A stretch of 64,000 nucleotides of DNA from Hippopus hippopus (GCA_946811185.2 OX328099.1:15341859-15405858); one strand, 5' to 3'. Positions 10,818-21,880 are shown, counted from the first letter of the stretch. Notes: generated from the letters alone by a model not told the origin. Made by a program: numbers and translations.

Positions 10818-10955
10818 GTTAAATGATTTCAGTCTCTCCGGGTCTATATTAGTATTCGCCAATAGTTTCTCGTCGTCATCATTTTCATCATCGTCATCAT
10901 CATCTTTGTCTTTAGAATCTTCATTTGTTCCCGTTTCACTTGCTTTCGAGGATGT
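10818..10955 (-). CDS. NOL4: NOL4 exon f (acidic tract)
   Basis: It starts after CTGATAG with TSSKASETGTNEDSKDKDDD, continues with DDDENDDDEKLLANTNIDPE and ends RLKSFN before the donor GTAGGT. The acidic run followed by ERLKSFN matches vertebrate NOL4, where a run of Asp and Glu leads to AERLKAFN just before [13 protein letters not shown]. The Asp run is encoded by GAT/GAC repeats. Forty-six codons, phase 0 at both ends. Confidence 0.88.
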
Positions 10956-11136
10956 CTATCAGATTTGAAAAGATAACGAGTAGTTAGAAGCCATACATCA
11001 AGTGTACCCTTATATAACAAGGAGAGCAAGAGAGCCATAGTGGCCCTGAATTGCTCCACTGGCTTATAAAGTGAGAGAACCGTAAATGACAATGAATGTG
11101 ATATTTGACCACCATAAGTTACGCATCCAAGTGATA

Positions 11137-11341
11137 CTTTACCAAACGATAAAATTTTTAGACTCGACCAAATTAAAGGCACTTGCAGATGGAAAATTAA
11201 ATGTGGCTAAAATGGTGATATTTGTTAGTTAATTGGTGGAAAACATTGTAGGGAAAGGAGAAAATGCTGGTTACAAATTGTTTTCAAAAAAAGTTTCTTC
11301 CTTAGGGTCGTTAAAACTCGGGATCGTGTATCAAAGAGTTA
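11137..11341 (+). mobile_element. MITE family C, one hairpin arm lost
   Basis: Left half is standard; after GCTGGTTACA the second arm is deleted and the element resumes at TTGTTTTCAAAAAAAGTTTC. Confidence 0.75.
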
Positions 11342-11387
11342 CGCCAGGATGGAAATTTATTCAGTTGTCTACAACTGAAGCTCCATT

Positions 11388-11470
11388 TGAAAGTAACACA
11401 ACTTTTAATTGGCTACACCAAATGGTTTGGCCAATCAGAGTTTGTATTACTTTCAAATTTAAAAAATTCT
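11388..11470. repeat. Family H palindrome
   Basis: GAAAGTAACACAACTTTTAA against the complement of TGTATTACTTTC, centred on ACCAAATGGTTTGGCC. Two other copies occur at about 42.3 and 46.6 kb. Confidence 0.75.
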
Positions 11471-11740
11471 TCAGAATAAGACTAGGTATATTCTTAAGAA
11501 TTATTGGTAAATAATGACCCTGACCTGTCATTATTCAATGAAAAAAAGACTTTCAAAATTTTCACTTTACATTTACGACATACAGGGAAAATAAGTCACA
11601 CAAGCGACGGCCAAGTTTTGGCTGAAATGATAATGTTTTATGCTATCTGCGAGAAGTCTACTAACATTAAGGTTCGTTCATGCCAAATACCAATGAATTC
11701 TAACAACATATAACAATATTTTTGAGGTGAAGTCTGGTCT

Positions 11741-11755
11741 TGGGGGGGGGGGGGG
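11741..11755. repeat. Poly-G run
   Basis: Fifteen consecutive G (with the complementary C run), capable of forming a G-quadruplex. Confidence 0.9.
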
Positions 11756-11863
11756 TATATTCTCCAATTTGATGAGTTTTCTGTGATAAAAATGACTTTG
11801 AAATCGAAATGTTTCGATCTTTACAACTGGCTTGAAATATTCTTAAAATTCATTTAGCCTTGT

Positions 11864-12090
11864 AAACCTTTACCACACAATTATGACCTTAATGACCCTG
11901 ACGACCTTAACGACATTTAACGACACTGAGGAAGAAGCCTTTTGGACACCATTATTTCCTCCTTTTCCCACAACTGTTTCTACCCCCATCAAAATACAAA
12001 TTCCATCATTTGAGCTACATTTAACTTGTCGTCTGCAAATGCTTTCAGTCTGGAGGACTCGATATTTTGCTCCTTTTAGAGAGAGTTAAG
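11864..12090 (-). mobile_element. MITE family C, degraded
   Basis: A short tandem of GACCTTAA/TGACCCTGA-type units lies near the left end. One arm (TTTCCTCCTTTTCCCACAAC) survives. Confidence 0.7.
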
Positions 12091-12294
12091 GGTAGAAGAT
12101 TACTATATATTATGAGCAGTAATGAAGCGTCATCTACATTGACCAAAACTGGTACTGGTGCTTCCTTCCTTTGCTACACAAGATAGCAGGGTAAACGAAT
12201 GGCTGAATGGTTTTGCTAGTTATGCGTCTAGTTTAGCGCCATCCGATAAATGATTTAACATTAATTTATGGTAAACGCCCCTCCCGTCTAAAAA

Positions 12295-12552
12295 TGAGCC
12301 ATGCTTTGGCAAAATGGGACTTCCTGCATCTCCGTTGTGCATTATACCAATTAAGTCATTACATGATCATGGATCCATAAAGTCCATTTTATCTAACAAC
12401 GGACTGAATGGTAGACTGGTCCTTAGACTTGCAGCAAATTCACCAATAGCAGAAAGTTTCGGCTCAGGTCAGCCTGCGCGGACTGCGCAGGCTGACCTGG
12501 GTCGATGCTTTTTGCAGATGAATGAAACCCACTTTTCACAGAGCATAACTCA
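12295..12552 (+). mobile_element. MITE family A, complete
   Basis: Left end TGAGCCATGCTTTGG, right end AGAGCATAACTCA. Palindrome intact. Confidence 0.8.
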
Positions 12553-12920
12553 AATAAAGAACGACCTGTGGATTATAATTAACAATATCAATTTACGACC
12601 CGCATTTTCATCCCGTTGAAAAGTTTCCTGCGGGCATACGTGAATGCACCACAATCATTTCTGTTTAATATCAACACAATTGTGTTACCACACCACATTG
12701 TCCAAACCATGTGTTTGTGAAGTAAAACCATTTTCCTCGTACACAAATGTACGATAAAAGCAGGATATGTTTTAAAGCATCCTTACAAACTGAGCCTTGT
12801 TCAAAAATGGGATACCATTATTCTTTTTTCTTCTGATTCTTTAAACCACAAGAGGGTTGCTCCTATTTGCATGCATTTGGATCCTAACTATGACGAAAAA
12901 TGTAGACTATGAATATATAC

Positions 12921-13000
12921 GAAGCATGCTCCGTTGAAAGGTGGGGTAATTCGTCTGCAAAACGTATCGACTCATGTCAGCCTGCGCAGTCAGTGCAGAC
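12921..13000 (-). mobile_element. MITE family A, left fragment
   Basis: It reaches only to the middle of the palindrome (CTGCGCAGTCAGTGCAGAC), then breaks off 12 bases before the next copy. Confidence 0.65.
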
Positions 13001-13011
13001 AAAATAGAGTG

Positions 13012-13272
13012 TGAGTCATACTCTGGCAAAAGGGGCTTAATGCATCTCTGTGATGCATGTTACCAAGCGAGCGATCACATAATTATTGATCCAAGTTAGC
13101 CACATCTTTTAACAACCGACTTAATCATGAGCTACACTGGTCCTTGAATATACAGAAAATTGACTAATAGCAAAAAGTGTCGATCCGGGTCAGCCTGCGC
13201 AGACTGCGCAGGCTGACCTGGGTCGATACTTTTCGCAGATGCATTAAGCCCCCTTTCACAGAGCATGGCTCG
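13012..13272 (+). mobile_element. MITE family A, complete
   Basis: The palindrome is nearly perfect (arms CGGGTCAGCCTGCGCAG and CTGCGCAGGCTGACCTGG). It lies between NOL4 exons d and e, about 100 bases from the donor of exon e. Confidence 0.82.
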
Positions 13273-13377
13273 TCTACAATATACAGCATTACGGAGAAGC
13301 ATTAAATCACCTTTTCAAAGAGTGTAGGTCAGTTTTTAATTTTAATCTCATCTAATTAAATTTGGTATAACTGTTAC

Positions 13378-13568
13378 CTCTATGCTATCGTCGCTAGCTC
13401 TTCTCTTTCTCTCTGGGTGACCTTTGCTTTCGTCACGTGGGGCGGGTGACAAACAATTGGGCGTGCTGCTCATATTAAGAGGAAAATATTCTTCGAGTCC
13501 CTGGGGTTTCGGGGTTGAGGTTAAAGGCGCTGTGGCTGTGGGCACGGTATCGGATTGGAATGAGGACT
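13378..13568 (-). CDS. NOL4: NOL4 exon e
   Basis: The acceptor TTTTCTGTCTCTAG is followed by AG, which completes the Glu codon from exon d, then SSFQSDTVPTATAPLTSTPK, PQGLEEYFPLNMSSTPNCLS, PAPRDESKGHPERKRRASDD and SIE before GTAACA. The composition (Pro, Ser, Thr, then a basic RKRR patch) suggests a disordered linker, and the KRRASDD end looks like a basic, possibly phosphorylated, nuclear-type motif (inference). It corresponds in place to the poorly conserved middle of vertebrate NOL4. Length is 191 nt, ending in phase 0. Confidence 0.75.
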
Positions 13569-13783
13569 CTAGAGACAGAAAATAAGAAAACAGAATTGAA
13601 CATATTAAGTAAGACCAAGGAAATAAATACGGAATATTATGTTTTATTATATACCAGTAAATTTCCCGGGTAAAATACATGTGTCGCAATCGGATAAAAT
13701 AACACACATGACAGAAAACAAATCCGTATCTACGCACTCAGTTCTTGCGCACATTGTCAGTTATCATTGAAACTTAAAGAAAA

Positions 13784-14026
13784 TGAGCTATGCTCGTGGA
13801 AAAATGGGGGTTTAATCCAATAGCAACAAGTTTCAATTCTGTCAGACCTGGGTCGAAATTTATTGCTATTGGTCAGTATTCTGCATGTCAAAGGACCATT
13901 CTACCTCTAGACCGAGTCGTTCTTTAGACAAAATGGATGTTTATGGATCCATAACTATGTGATGACTTGCTTGGTGTAATGCATTATGTAGATGCATTAA
14001 ACCTCCTTTTGCCAAAGCATGGCTTA
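13784..14026 (-). mobile_element. MITE family A, degraded
   Basis: The ends are recognisable (TGAGCTATGCTCG, GCCAAAGCATGGCTTA). The palindrome is shortened to TCTGTCAGACCTGG. Confidence 0.7.
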
Positions 14027-14210
14027 AATGCATTTTTTTTATGAAAACACATGCACAAATGAAACAGTAACAAAAAATGCTACAAATGTTAGTTGTGTTG
14101 AGAATTTGTTCAACCGTTGAATATACAATGCCGTAATTTTCGAAAATATTACCAAAAGAGCAAATTCACATCTATAAAACAAATTAATTTAAAAATTAAA
14201 AGGCGACACA

Positions 14211-14290
14211 ATTTAAGATTCGTCCATATTGAAAGCATTTGCAGACGACAAATTAAATGCGCATGAAATGACAGGATTGTGTTACGTTTC
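14211..14290 (+). mobile_element. MITE family C, left fragment
   Basis: TTTAAGATTCGTCCATATTG then AAAGCATTTGCAGACGACAA; lost before the hairpin. Confidence 0.6.
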
Positions 14291-14399
14291 CTATACTTTC
14301 TCCTTTCCTCGTGATATTTTGGATATCCCTCTTTCTCCGGATCATGAAAAAAATAGGGATTATTTGGTAAAGAGTCAAATAAGTTGATTACCATGGTGA

Positions 14400-14960
14400 C
14401 AGGTGTACGTGAGTTAACGGAAACTGATCCCTGTCACCGAAACGCTGTGCCACAGAAAACTATTTAAAGCGCTTATTTGATATGGGCGTATGGGTCAAAA
14501 CCATAAGCCGATAAGATCCATCTTTATCGACTCGGCTCTTCAGGAAGCATTGATTTTGCTCTTATTCTTGCCCCCAGAAAAATAAAGTGGCTGAATAGAG
14601 TGTTTGGCTTTACCTGCTGTCTCTATGAGACAATAATTCTACTGTTGCTCTTTTGAACTGTCCGTCAGACAATAAACAAAAGTACCTTATTACAAAAAAA
14701 TACCAGGCATTGATTTTAGCCTCGGGGAAGCGATAAAAAAAAACGAAACCGCGAATCGGCGACGCGAGAAATATGGAATTTCACACAGGCATTGAATAAT
14801 TCAAACTTTACGCTTCCAAGATGTTATAAATTCTGTCACAAAATATCCTATTTAACCACGCTTTATCAAAATGCGTTATCTGTAAAAACCTATCCCAGGC
14901 GTAGATTCTATGTTAATATAAAAAACATTACCTCTGTTGGTGTTAAATTCGATTTTAATT
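14400..14960. other. Intronic stretch, nothing recognised
   Basis: No known repeat family found; contains a GACACGCGAG-like GC patch near 14750 only. Confidence 0.55.
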
Positions 14961-14965
14961 GCTTT

Positions 14966-15037
14966 TTTGGACAGTGTAGATCAAGATCAGACTGGACAAC
15001 ATGTTCAGTCTGATCTTTGATCTGCATCGTCCAAATT
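14966..15037 (+). repeat. Family B-type hairpin alone
   Basis: GGACAGTGTAGATCAAGATC with CAGACTGGACA on one side, TGTTCAGTCTGATCTTTGAT on the other; no terminal repeats seen. Confidence 0.65.
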
Positions 15038-15164
15038 TTGAAGATTTTTTAACCAAGAACCTTAAAGTTAAAATAAACTTGGTATATTACTCCAACTATG
15101 CATTCCTGTTGCAAAAAAATGGCTACAAGAGATATAACCGGCAGCATTTTGAGATAAATAAGCA

Positions 15165-15338
15165 TCAGCTGGTCATCACATAATTATAAATCCATAAAAA
15201 TCCTTTTTGTCTAACACCAACTGAATCCGTGGGCAGAATGGTCCTTGGATATGCAGCAAATTTACCAAAAGTCAAAAGATTCAATACTGTTTGCAGATGC
15301 ATTTAACCACCACCCCTTTTTTCACAGGGCGTGGCTCA
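15165..15338 (+). mobile_element. MITE family A, left end and palindrome lost
   Basis: It runs from TGGTCATCACATAATTATAA to the right end GGGCGTGGCTCA, with the palindrome deleted. Confidence 0.65.
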
Positions 15339-15844
15339 TTTGTACCATGTATAGAGTGTGTGAATTAAGATAAGACCATAGAAAAATGTTAATGTCTTTG
15401 GTTGTATTCACTGAAAATTATAAAATGTGTCCATTTTCTATAAATTAAAAAAAAAGCTATTTCATTGGCTGAGAAACAAAGTCGCAGCCTACCAATATCT
15501 TGTCTTCGAATTCAGAAAGAGAGTTTATTCTAGATTGCTATGTGGGTACGGTCGGAATCTACACGATATTCTTTCCAAATCTTCCCAAATTATAGCTTTT
15601 TTTGACAATAACTTTTTTAATCTAAAAAAACCTCGTTTCATTCACTTAAATCCATATCACAATGGACTTATTTTCATTTACATCACTTAATGTAAGCTCG
15701 GTAAGACGCAGTCCGAATCTGTACGACGTATAAGGATCGAAGTAGTAACCGATAAGGAACCGTTGCGATCGTTATGATCCAGGCTGACTTGAGAACACTT
15801 ATGTTGACGGGTTTACTTGTTTATTTACAAAATTTTACCTCGTA

Positions 15845-16290
15845 TTTGCTACATTGGAAACTTAAGCGGATGGGTATATACTCTTGCTTGCTACACTGGA
15901 CACTCAAGAAGACAGTTTTGATCCCTTGCTTGCAACATTGGATACTTAAATAGACAGGTGTGTCCGCTTATTTGGTATATTGGACACTTTATTTGCTGCA
16001 TTGACATTCAAAGACATCGGTTGACCACTTACTTTCTATATTTGACTCTCAATGAGATGGACAGACAGGATTATCCTCTTATTCGCTACAAAAGCCACTA
16101 CGTAGACGGGTATATCATCTTATTTGCTACATTGGCCATTTGGGAGGACGGGTATATCCGGACGGGTATATCCTCTTATTCGCTACATTAGGCACATACA
16201 AGGACGGATTTATCCGCTTATTTGCTACATTGGACATTTTAGTGGACGTTTATATCTTCTTCTTCACTACATGGGATACTTTAGTACAAT
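15845..16290. repeat. Minisatellite of about 45-bp units
   Basis: About nine or ten diverged units of the form GGACGGGTATATCCTCTTAT, TTGCTACATTGGACACTTAA. The best units are at 16090-16270; the left units are older. Confidence 0.82.
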
Positions 16291-16599
16291 TTTTTAATTG
16301 TTGTTGCCTTTTTTCCATTGGGCAATTAAGTGTGCGAGTTTGTTTGCTACAAGTGCGACCTGCGGAAACTTTGGCCAAAATAGCCGTCAAGTGGATGATA
16401 AGGCAAGTCATCCAGAGGATTTTTTTTTTCAAAATTCTATTCATTCTGATCTTAATATATTCTGTCCGAAAAAGTACATTAATTTATGTTCGGCAGCGTA
16501 TGGGTTTACACAACACTGCGCTGGGCAATTTTATTCCAAAGAAAACCTAACACTATTGACACAAAGAAGAAACAGTCTTTTTTTTAATAATATTGAAAC

Positions 16600-16785
16600 T
16601 ATGGTAAGGTGTAGGACTCGCAACCTGGGGGCCCCGGATTCGAGACTCACTGGAAGCGCTGGATTTTTCGTTAGAGAGTCCTTGCGCAAGACACCTTAAA
16701 GTCCTAGCCTTGTACTGGTGAAACCCAAGACATACTTGAATATGTAAGGTGTGGCCGTGATATGACTGAAATAATGTTGAAAGGG
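16600..16785 (+). mobile_element. SINE family 3
   Basis: AGGACTCGCAACCTGGGGGC, CCCGGATTCGAGACTCACTG, CAAGACACCTTAAAGTCCTA, ACTGGTGAAACCCAAGACAT, then GGCCGTGATATGACTGAAAT. Confidence 0.75.
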
Positions 16786-16987
16786 GGATTAAATACAATT
16801 TTATAAATCAAATGAAAATATTGTAGGTAAATGACCACTATAATCTTGCTTGTTACAAGGAATTGTGTCGTTTCCCACAATGCTTTTAAAACTTGTCTAC
16901 TGCAGTGGCCATAAAAAAGCCAAATTCCCACCGTAATGCCTTAAACAAAATGATATACGCCAATGACCACAAAAAAGCTCAACATGT

Positions 16988-17112
16988 AAGTCTTTCTCTC
17001 TCACCACTCATCATTGTTTCGACAATGATAATGTGGGAAAGCCAGTGGTTTGAGAAAAATATTATGCAAAGCGTGGATAGGCGTACTGACTATCGCGATA
17101 TAACTGAAATAA
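16988..17112 (+). mobile_element. SINE family 2, body fragment
   Basis: CTCATCATTGTTTCGACAAT to TATCGCGATATAACTGAAAT; head missing. Confidence 0.72.
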
Positions 17113-17826
17113 AGTTACAATTGGCCTTGAATAAGATAAAAAAAAAAAACAATCACACAAACAGACAGAAAAACAAACAAACAAATACGGTCCCAGCGGA
17201 TTTCGTCTTTCTAAGTCAAGGGTCGTGAAACTGAAGAAGCTCACAACAGGTCTCTCGCTATCTCCGAAACAACGGTTTAGGAGCCTAGAATTGCCAACTG
17301 AGGGAGTCGCAATCAGTCTTGTCTCAGGAACTTTGCAAACCTGACGTGCATACCACGACATTTATCTCGCATATCTACTTTCAAAACATGCAATATTGCA
17401 CATGTCGGTAAATATAGTCGAGTTTGAAACAGCTGTGCCTACTTTTATCCCTGTTCTTTTGTGTCCGCTGGTAAAGTAAAAATCTGATGGTTACTTGTAT
17501 TTGGCAGATGTGATTGTACCTCTATAATGGCGTAAAAGGAAGAAATCGATTTTACCGCCGACTTGCTGTGCCTTTCTGGAGAAAAATATCAAGTCTCCCA
17601 ATTTTACCGAGTCGTGGAAGAAACCGAAAACCATTGGTTCGACCGAGTTTTCCCTTATATTTGTTTGGATTGTATGTTTGTTTGGTGTATAACACCTTCT
17701 TCATAAAAAACTGCGTTTATATCTAAATGTCTATCATGTAAATAAATTCGCCGTGTTTTCATACCATAGTTGACATTCTCTTCCCAATGTGAATAGTATT
17801 CTAGTTCTAAATTCCAAGACTTGCCA
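17113..17826. other. Intronic stretch, weak remnants
   Basis: An ACAAACAGACAG-rich purine stretch near 17155 follows the SINE fragment. CCTCTATAATGGCGTAAAAG and the following 180 bases match nothing else here. Confidence 0.5.
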
Positions 17827-17863
17827 TCTGTTTGGCTGAGACGTTCCGTCTCAGCCAATCAGA
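17827..17863. repeat. Short inverted repeat
   Basis: Arms TCTGTTTGGCTGAGACG and CGTCTCAGCCAATCAGA around TTC, with one mismatch. The AGCCAATCAGA end resembles the family H arms. Confidence 0.6.
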
Positions 17864-17934
17864 TAACTAGTATTTGGATTTTGTATTAGACCTGCCTTTA
17901 GAATGGCTCGTGATATGGTCCTAGTAATATGACA

Positions 17935-18245
17935 AGCCACTGTTTGTCACCGTTCAAACGTGACCAAACGCAGTGCTTTCTAGAACTACTTTTGTAATAA
18001 AACGACTTTTTGCAATAAAATTTTCAACTTCGCTATATTACTTCAATATTAAGCCATGTACTTCACAATGGATATATATATGGATATGGATGTCTCTCTT
18101 AGCAGGGCACTGTTTGTGTTCAAATGTGAACAAACGTATTTTAGAACCTCTTTTGTAATAAAACGGTTTTTTGCAATAAAATTTTCAACTTCGATATATT
18201 CCTCCAATATTAATCAGTATACTTGAAAATGGATACATATGGATG
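17935..18245. repeat. Tandem duplication of about 155 bp
   Basis: Both units have CACTGTTTGT, TTCAAA-GTGA-CAAACG, CTTTTGTAATAAAACG, TTTTTGCAATAAAATTTTCA and ATGGATA. About 80 % alike by eye. Confidence 0.8.
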
Positions 18246-18439
18246 AGTTTTACCCAAAATGTAACAGAAACACCATGAAAAGTGGAATAAAATAAATCTT
18301 AATGCAAAAGGCCATTTATTGCAAGAGTGGTTCTAACAGTGTTTTGTGCAATAGCGGCGAATGGTTTATCAACCCTTGAAGGCAATTTTGGCTCGTACCT
18401 GTCGTTTATTTAAGCTCACAGAATTACGCATATACTAGT

Positions 18440-18688
18440 AGCCCGGCCGGGTAGCTCTTTTGTTAGCGTATCCGACTCGATACCCGGCTAAGGCAAACTT
18501 TCTTAGCGGCGATTTTTCGCCTCTCACCTCTGATGCATGTGAGAAAAGTAGTCAGTGACTTGGAAAGAAAGTTATATCAGTACTGGGTGTGAGAAACCCA
18601 GGAAACGCATACATAAGTACACTGACCGCCGTTATATGACCTTAGCTGTTAAAATAGCGTTAAACTCCAATACAATCAATCAAGAATT
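18440..18688 (+). mobile_element. SINE family 1
   Basis: GCCCGGCCGGGTAGCTCTTT head; tail CTCCAATACAATCAATCAAG, directly followed by the mariner element. Confidence 0.82.
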
Positions 18689-18689
18689 G

Positions 18690-19725
18690 CAGGGTGTTCG
18701 GAAAGTAAGGTAACACTTTTGTACGTCTAGAATATAGCTTTTAATTTCAGATGAAGAGATAAAAATAAATCTACTTGTGATTAAAATATGTAAGTTTTTT
18801 TTGTGTGATAGTTATATTCAATTTTCATTACATTACACATTTTTATACAGATTTTAAACCAAAAGTACCTTTTTGTCATTGACGTCATTTTCATAATTCA
18901 TGACGTTTTCAACATGACCGCCTCTTACACTCTTTCCATGCCAAACACGGACAAGGAAATTGTAAATCTTTGTAAGCACATATTCCTATATCAATCTTCA
19001 TGATTTCATGTTTTATCTTCTTTAAAAAAAAAAACACCATGTCTTTGCCGTCTGGCATGGGATTGCAGACTTTTGACATTGAATAACCACAAAGGAAGAA
19101 GTTGCATGGATTGAGGTCAGGATTGTGCGCAGGTCACAATATTCCTCAATATTTTACCTCCGAATATCGTTTTGATATTACCCTATCACTACACATATTG
19201 TATAAAATGTCTATCACAGTGTTAGATGTGTGTGACGAAGCACCATCCTACATAAACCACGTCTTTTGCAATCTAGAGGCCTTTTTTTTCGAGTGCATGA
19301 ACAAACTTGTTTTTCAATAGCGATGAGCAGCATTGGGAATTAATTGTGTCCTTATAGATATATGGTCCAATAACAACATGATATGACATTGCACACCATA
19401 CAGGTAGTTTTTTCACTGTACAGCGGTGTCTCTGTGAAATGGTATGGTTTCATGTGCCAAAAAAAGCATGTTTTGTTTACAGACATGTCAAGGCAACAGG
19501 AAGTGAGAGAACGTCAATACTTACTAAAATGACGTTAATGACAAAAAGGTACTTCTGATCTAAAATTTGTATAAAATCGCGTAATGTAATGAAAAATAAA
19601 CGAAACTTTCACACAAAAAACTTACATATTTTATATGCATGTATGTATATTTTTAACCTTTTATCTGAAATTTAAACCCATATTATAAATGTACAAAAGT
19701 GCTACCTTATTTTCCGGACACCCTG
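18690..19725 (-). mobile_element. Decayed mariner-type transposon
   Basis: The ends are inverted copies: CAGGGTGTTCGGAAAGTAAG at the left against a right end that reads CAGGGTGTCCGGAAAATAAG on the minus strand, both continuing into GTAGCAC/GTAACAC and TTTTGTAC. The inner repeat continues for over 100 bases (GACAAAAAGGTACTT at both ends). The length of about 1.04 kb is short for a mariner of about 1.3 kb. A SINE abuts the left end. A TA follows the right end. Confidence 0.85.
19050..19402 (-). pseudogene. Mariner transposase remnant
   Basis: In broken frames the minus strand gives VWCAMSYHVVIGPYIYKD, then DGASSHTSNTVIDILYNMCS, DRVISKRYSEVKY and NPDLNPCNFFLCGY. This order (GPY-F, DGA-x-x-HT, DRVIS-R, SPDLNP-DFFLWG) is the catalytic core of Tc1/mariner transposases, with the second catalytic Asp in DGA and the third acidic position near NPDLNP. 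Stop codons and frame changes (after KKGL, and within the segment before PAHNPDLNP) show that it is dead. The N-terminal DNA-binding half is not recognisable. Confidence 0.8.
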
Positions 19726-20034
19726 TAGATAGACATAGCTATAAGGGGTGGTCTAAAAGCATTTCTTCAAAAATCGACTTTACAATGGAAAACAGATATT
19801 TCTTTCATAATTATTGTAATATAATATTTTCTCCCTAATGCGTTTACAAATTTAAGAAAGTTCATATACGACCATGAATGGCTCTTTATGTCGCAAACAA
19901 TATCGACAACAAAATATTCCCTATGTTGAACAATTTCACTTTGTCTAGAATCGTTATCCGCTCAATTTGTCTAAAATCTAAACAATTCTGTTTAAAATTG
20001 TCCTCATTACTGTTTCAGGAAGAAAATAACTGAA

Positions 20035-20470
20035 CAATTCTCCTGCCGTTCCCGACCATGATTGTATATTGCGGAGTGTGTAAGGTAAGACAAGTCTGTA
20101 CATACGTGCAGTCTGATCTTGTTCTGCACTCTCCTGTGCTCTTTAACTCTTTACCAAACAAAAAAAATTTAAGACAGTCCAGATTGAAATCATTTGTAGA
20201 TGACGAAATAAATGCGACTCAAATTTCAAAGATTGTTTTGGGAAGGGTAGAAAATATTGTGGGAAAAGGAGAAAGTGTTGGTTACCAGCATTTTCTCCTT
20301 CTCCCACAGTGTTTTCAAAAGTCTTCTTTTTCAGGGCCGTTAAAAGTCGGGATTGTGTGGTAAAGGGTTAAGTAATTTCGGTTTTGTGAGCCCAATTCAA
20401 TGCCAATAAAAGTAACGAAAGATATTTTTCTAACGGTACACAATTCAGTTCGGCAGGATAAGGGTTAAAA
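20035..20470 (+). mobile_element. MITE family F interrupted by family C
   Basis: The left part (CCTGCCGTTCCCGACCATGA and a hairpin with GCGGAGTGTGTAAGGTAAGA) ends near 20143. The right part resumes near 20371 and ends GGCAGGATAAGGGTTAA. The family C element between them is intact. Confidence 0.7.
20144..20370 (+). mobile_element. MITE family C, complete, inside family F
   Basis: Ends TTAACTCTTTACCAAACA and GTGTGGTAAAGGGTTA. Hairpin nearly perfect. Confidence 0.84.
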
Positions 20471-20599
20471 TATATTTGATAAGAAACTACCGTCTACGTC
20501 AAGTAGCTGGTGAGAGACATTTTTGTCTGGCTTAAAAGGCTGATGTTCAAAGTAACAGACTGTACACAGCACATAGGTGTTATACTTTACTTTTACTTT

Positions 20600-20812
20600 A
20601 AAGTAACAAGTGCTGCCAAAAATAAACAAGCAGGTGTTGAAATGCATTTAAATTTAAATAATATCATTTATAAGTATGAAAATTATTATAAATATGACGA
20701 TCTGTTATTGTGCTGTCGGTCCAAGTGCTAGTCGTTGGCAGAGAATTAATTTCAAACCTAGGTTAAAAGTTGCCAGGTCACACTGTCTTTTGTTTACTTT
20801 TTGCTTGATTTT
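20600..20812. mobile_element. MITE family G, left half
   Basis: AGTGCTGCCAAAAATAAACA through GTCGGTCCAAGTGCTAGTCG to TTTGCTTGATTTTGAAAA, then a family A fragment. Confidence 0.78.
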
Positions 20813-20932
20813 GAAAAATTTACCAAAAGCAAAAAGTATCGGCCAAGGTCAGCCTGCGCAGACTGCGTAGGCTGACCTGGGTGGATTCTTTTTGCAGCTG
20901 TGTTAAGTCCCCTTTTAACAGAGTGTGGCTCA
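20813..20932 (+). mobile_element. MITE family A, right fragment
   Basis: It begins at ATTTACCAAAAGC, directly joined to a truncated family G element, and runs to GAGTGTGGCTCA. Confidence 0.75.
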
Positions 20933-21089
20933 ACTATAAATGGTAGTTTGCGAAACATCAACCGTGATGATTGTTTTTTCATGACGCGGTAAAATCTCAA
21001 AAGGATCGCACTTTGGGACAATATCAAGTAGCCTCTTTTTCAAAATCTTTTTCTTTGGAGACTTGGACCGATCTATAAAAAGATATTGC

Positions 21090-21470
21090 CAACAGGAAGA
21101 GCGATGCAATTTTCGGCTCCACGCGCATGCGCACAAAACTGAACTTGTGTACAGGAACATCCATCGAAATAAAAACTAGCTCTAGGTATCTGGATGGTGT
21201 CACGCAACGCATCTAGACTTACTATGTTTTTTTTTTTTCGAAAATAAGTGAAACTCGTGCTGGGAAATCTCTTCTAGTGAAACCTTGAAAAATCCTAAAA
21301 ATGAGAATATGGACATAGAAGAGCGATACAATTTCCGGTTTTACGCATGCGCAAAAACTAAACACGCTTACAACAAGTGTGTCGAAATAAAAAGGGGTTC
21401 TCGGTGTCTGGAAAGTTTCAAGCGAAACATATAAAATGCTATTTCCAGGAAATGAATGAACCTCATGTTG
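21090..21470. repeat. Imperfect duplication of about 170 bp
   Basis: AGAGCGATGCAATTTTCGG, CGCGCATGCGCACAAAACTG and ATCGAAATAAAAACTAGCTC at the left; AGAGCGATACAATTTCCGG, ACGCATGCGCAAAAACTAAA and GTCGAAATAAAAAGGGGTTC at the right. Confidence 0.7.
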
Positions 21471-21617
21471 GGATAAACTTTTACTTTGATTATTTATTAC
21501 CGGTTGACGAGTGTAGCCGGATAATTCGAGGCCATGACCAATGCTATGAATTTAAAAGGACTAAATTTCCTTTATGTTAACTGCACGTTTAAATCATTTC
21601 TCGGGCTTATTGATAAA

Positions 21618-21880
21618 TGAATCATGCTCTGTAAAAAGGGGATTTAATGAATCTGCAAAAATTATCCACTCAGGCCAGCCTGCGCAATTCGCGCAGGCTG
21701 ACCTGAGTCGAACATTTTATGCTTTTTTGTCATTTTTCTCCATGTCCAAGGACAATACTACCATGTAATCCAGTAGGTTGTTAGACAAAATGGAGTTTAT
21801 GGGTCCATTATCATGTGATGACTTTTTATCATGCATCTACAGGAGGTGCATTAAACCCCCTTTAGCGATATCATGGCTCA
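21618..21880 (-). mobile_element. MITE family A, complete
   Basis: Left TGAATCATGCTCTG, right ATATCATGGCTCA; palindrome arms CAGGCCAGCCTGCGCA and TGCGCAGGCTGACCTG. Confidence 0.8.
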
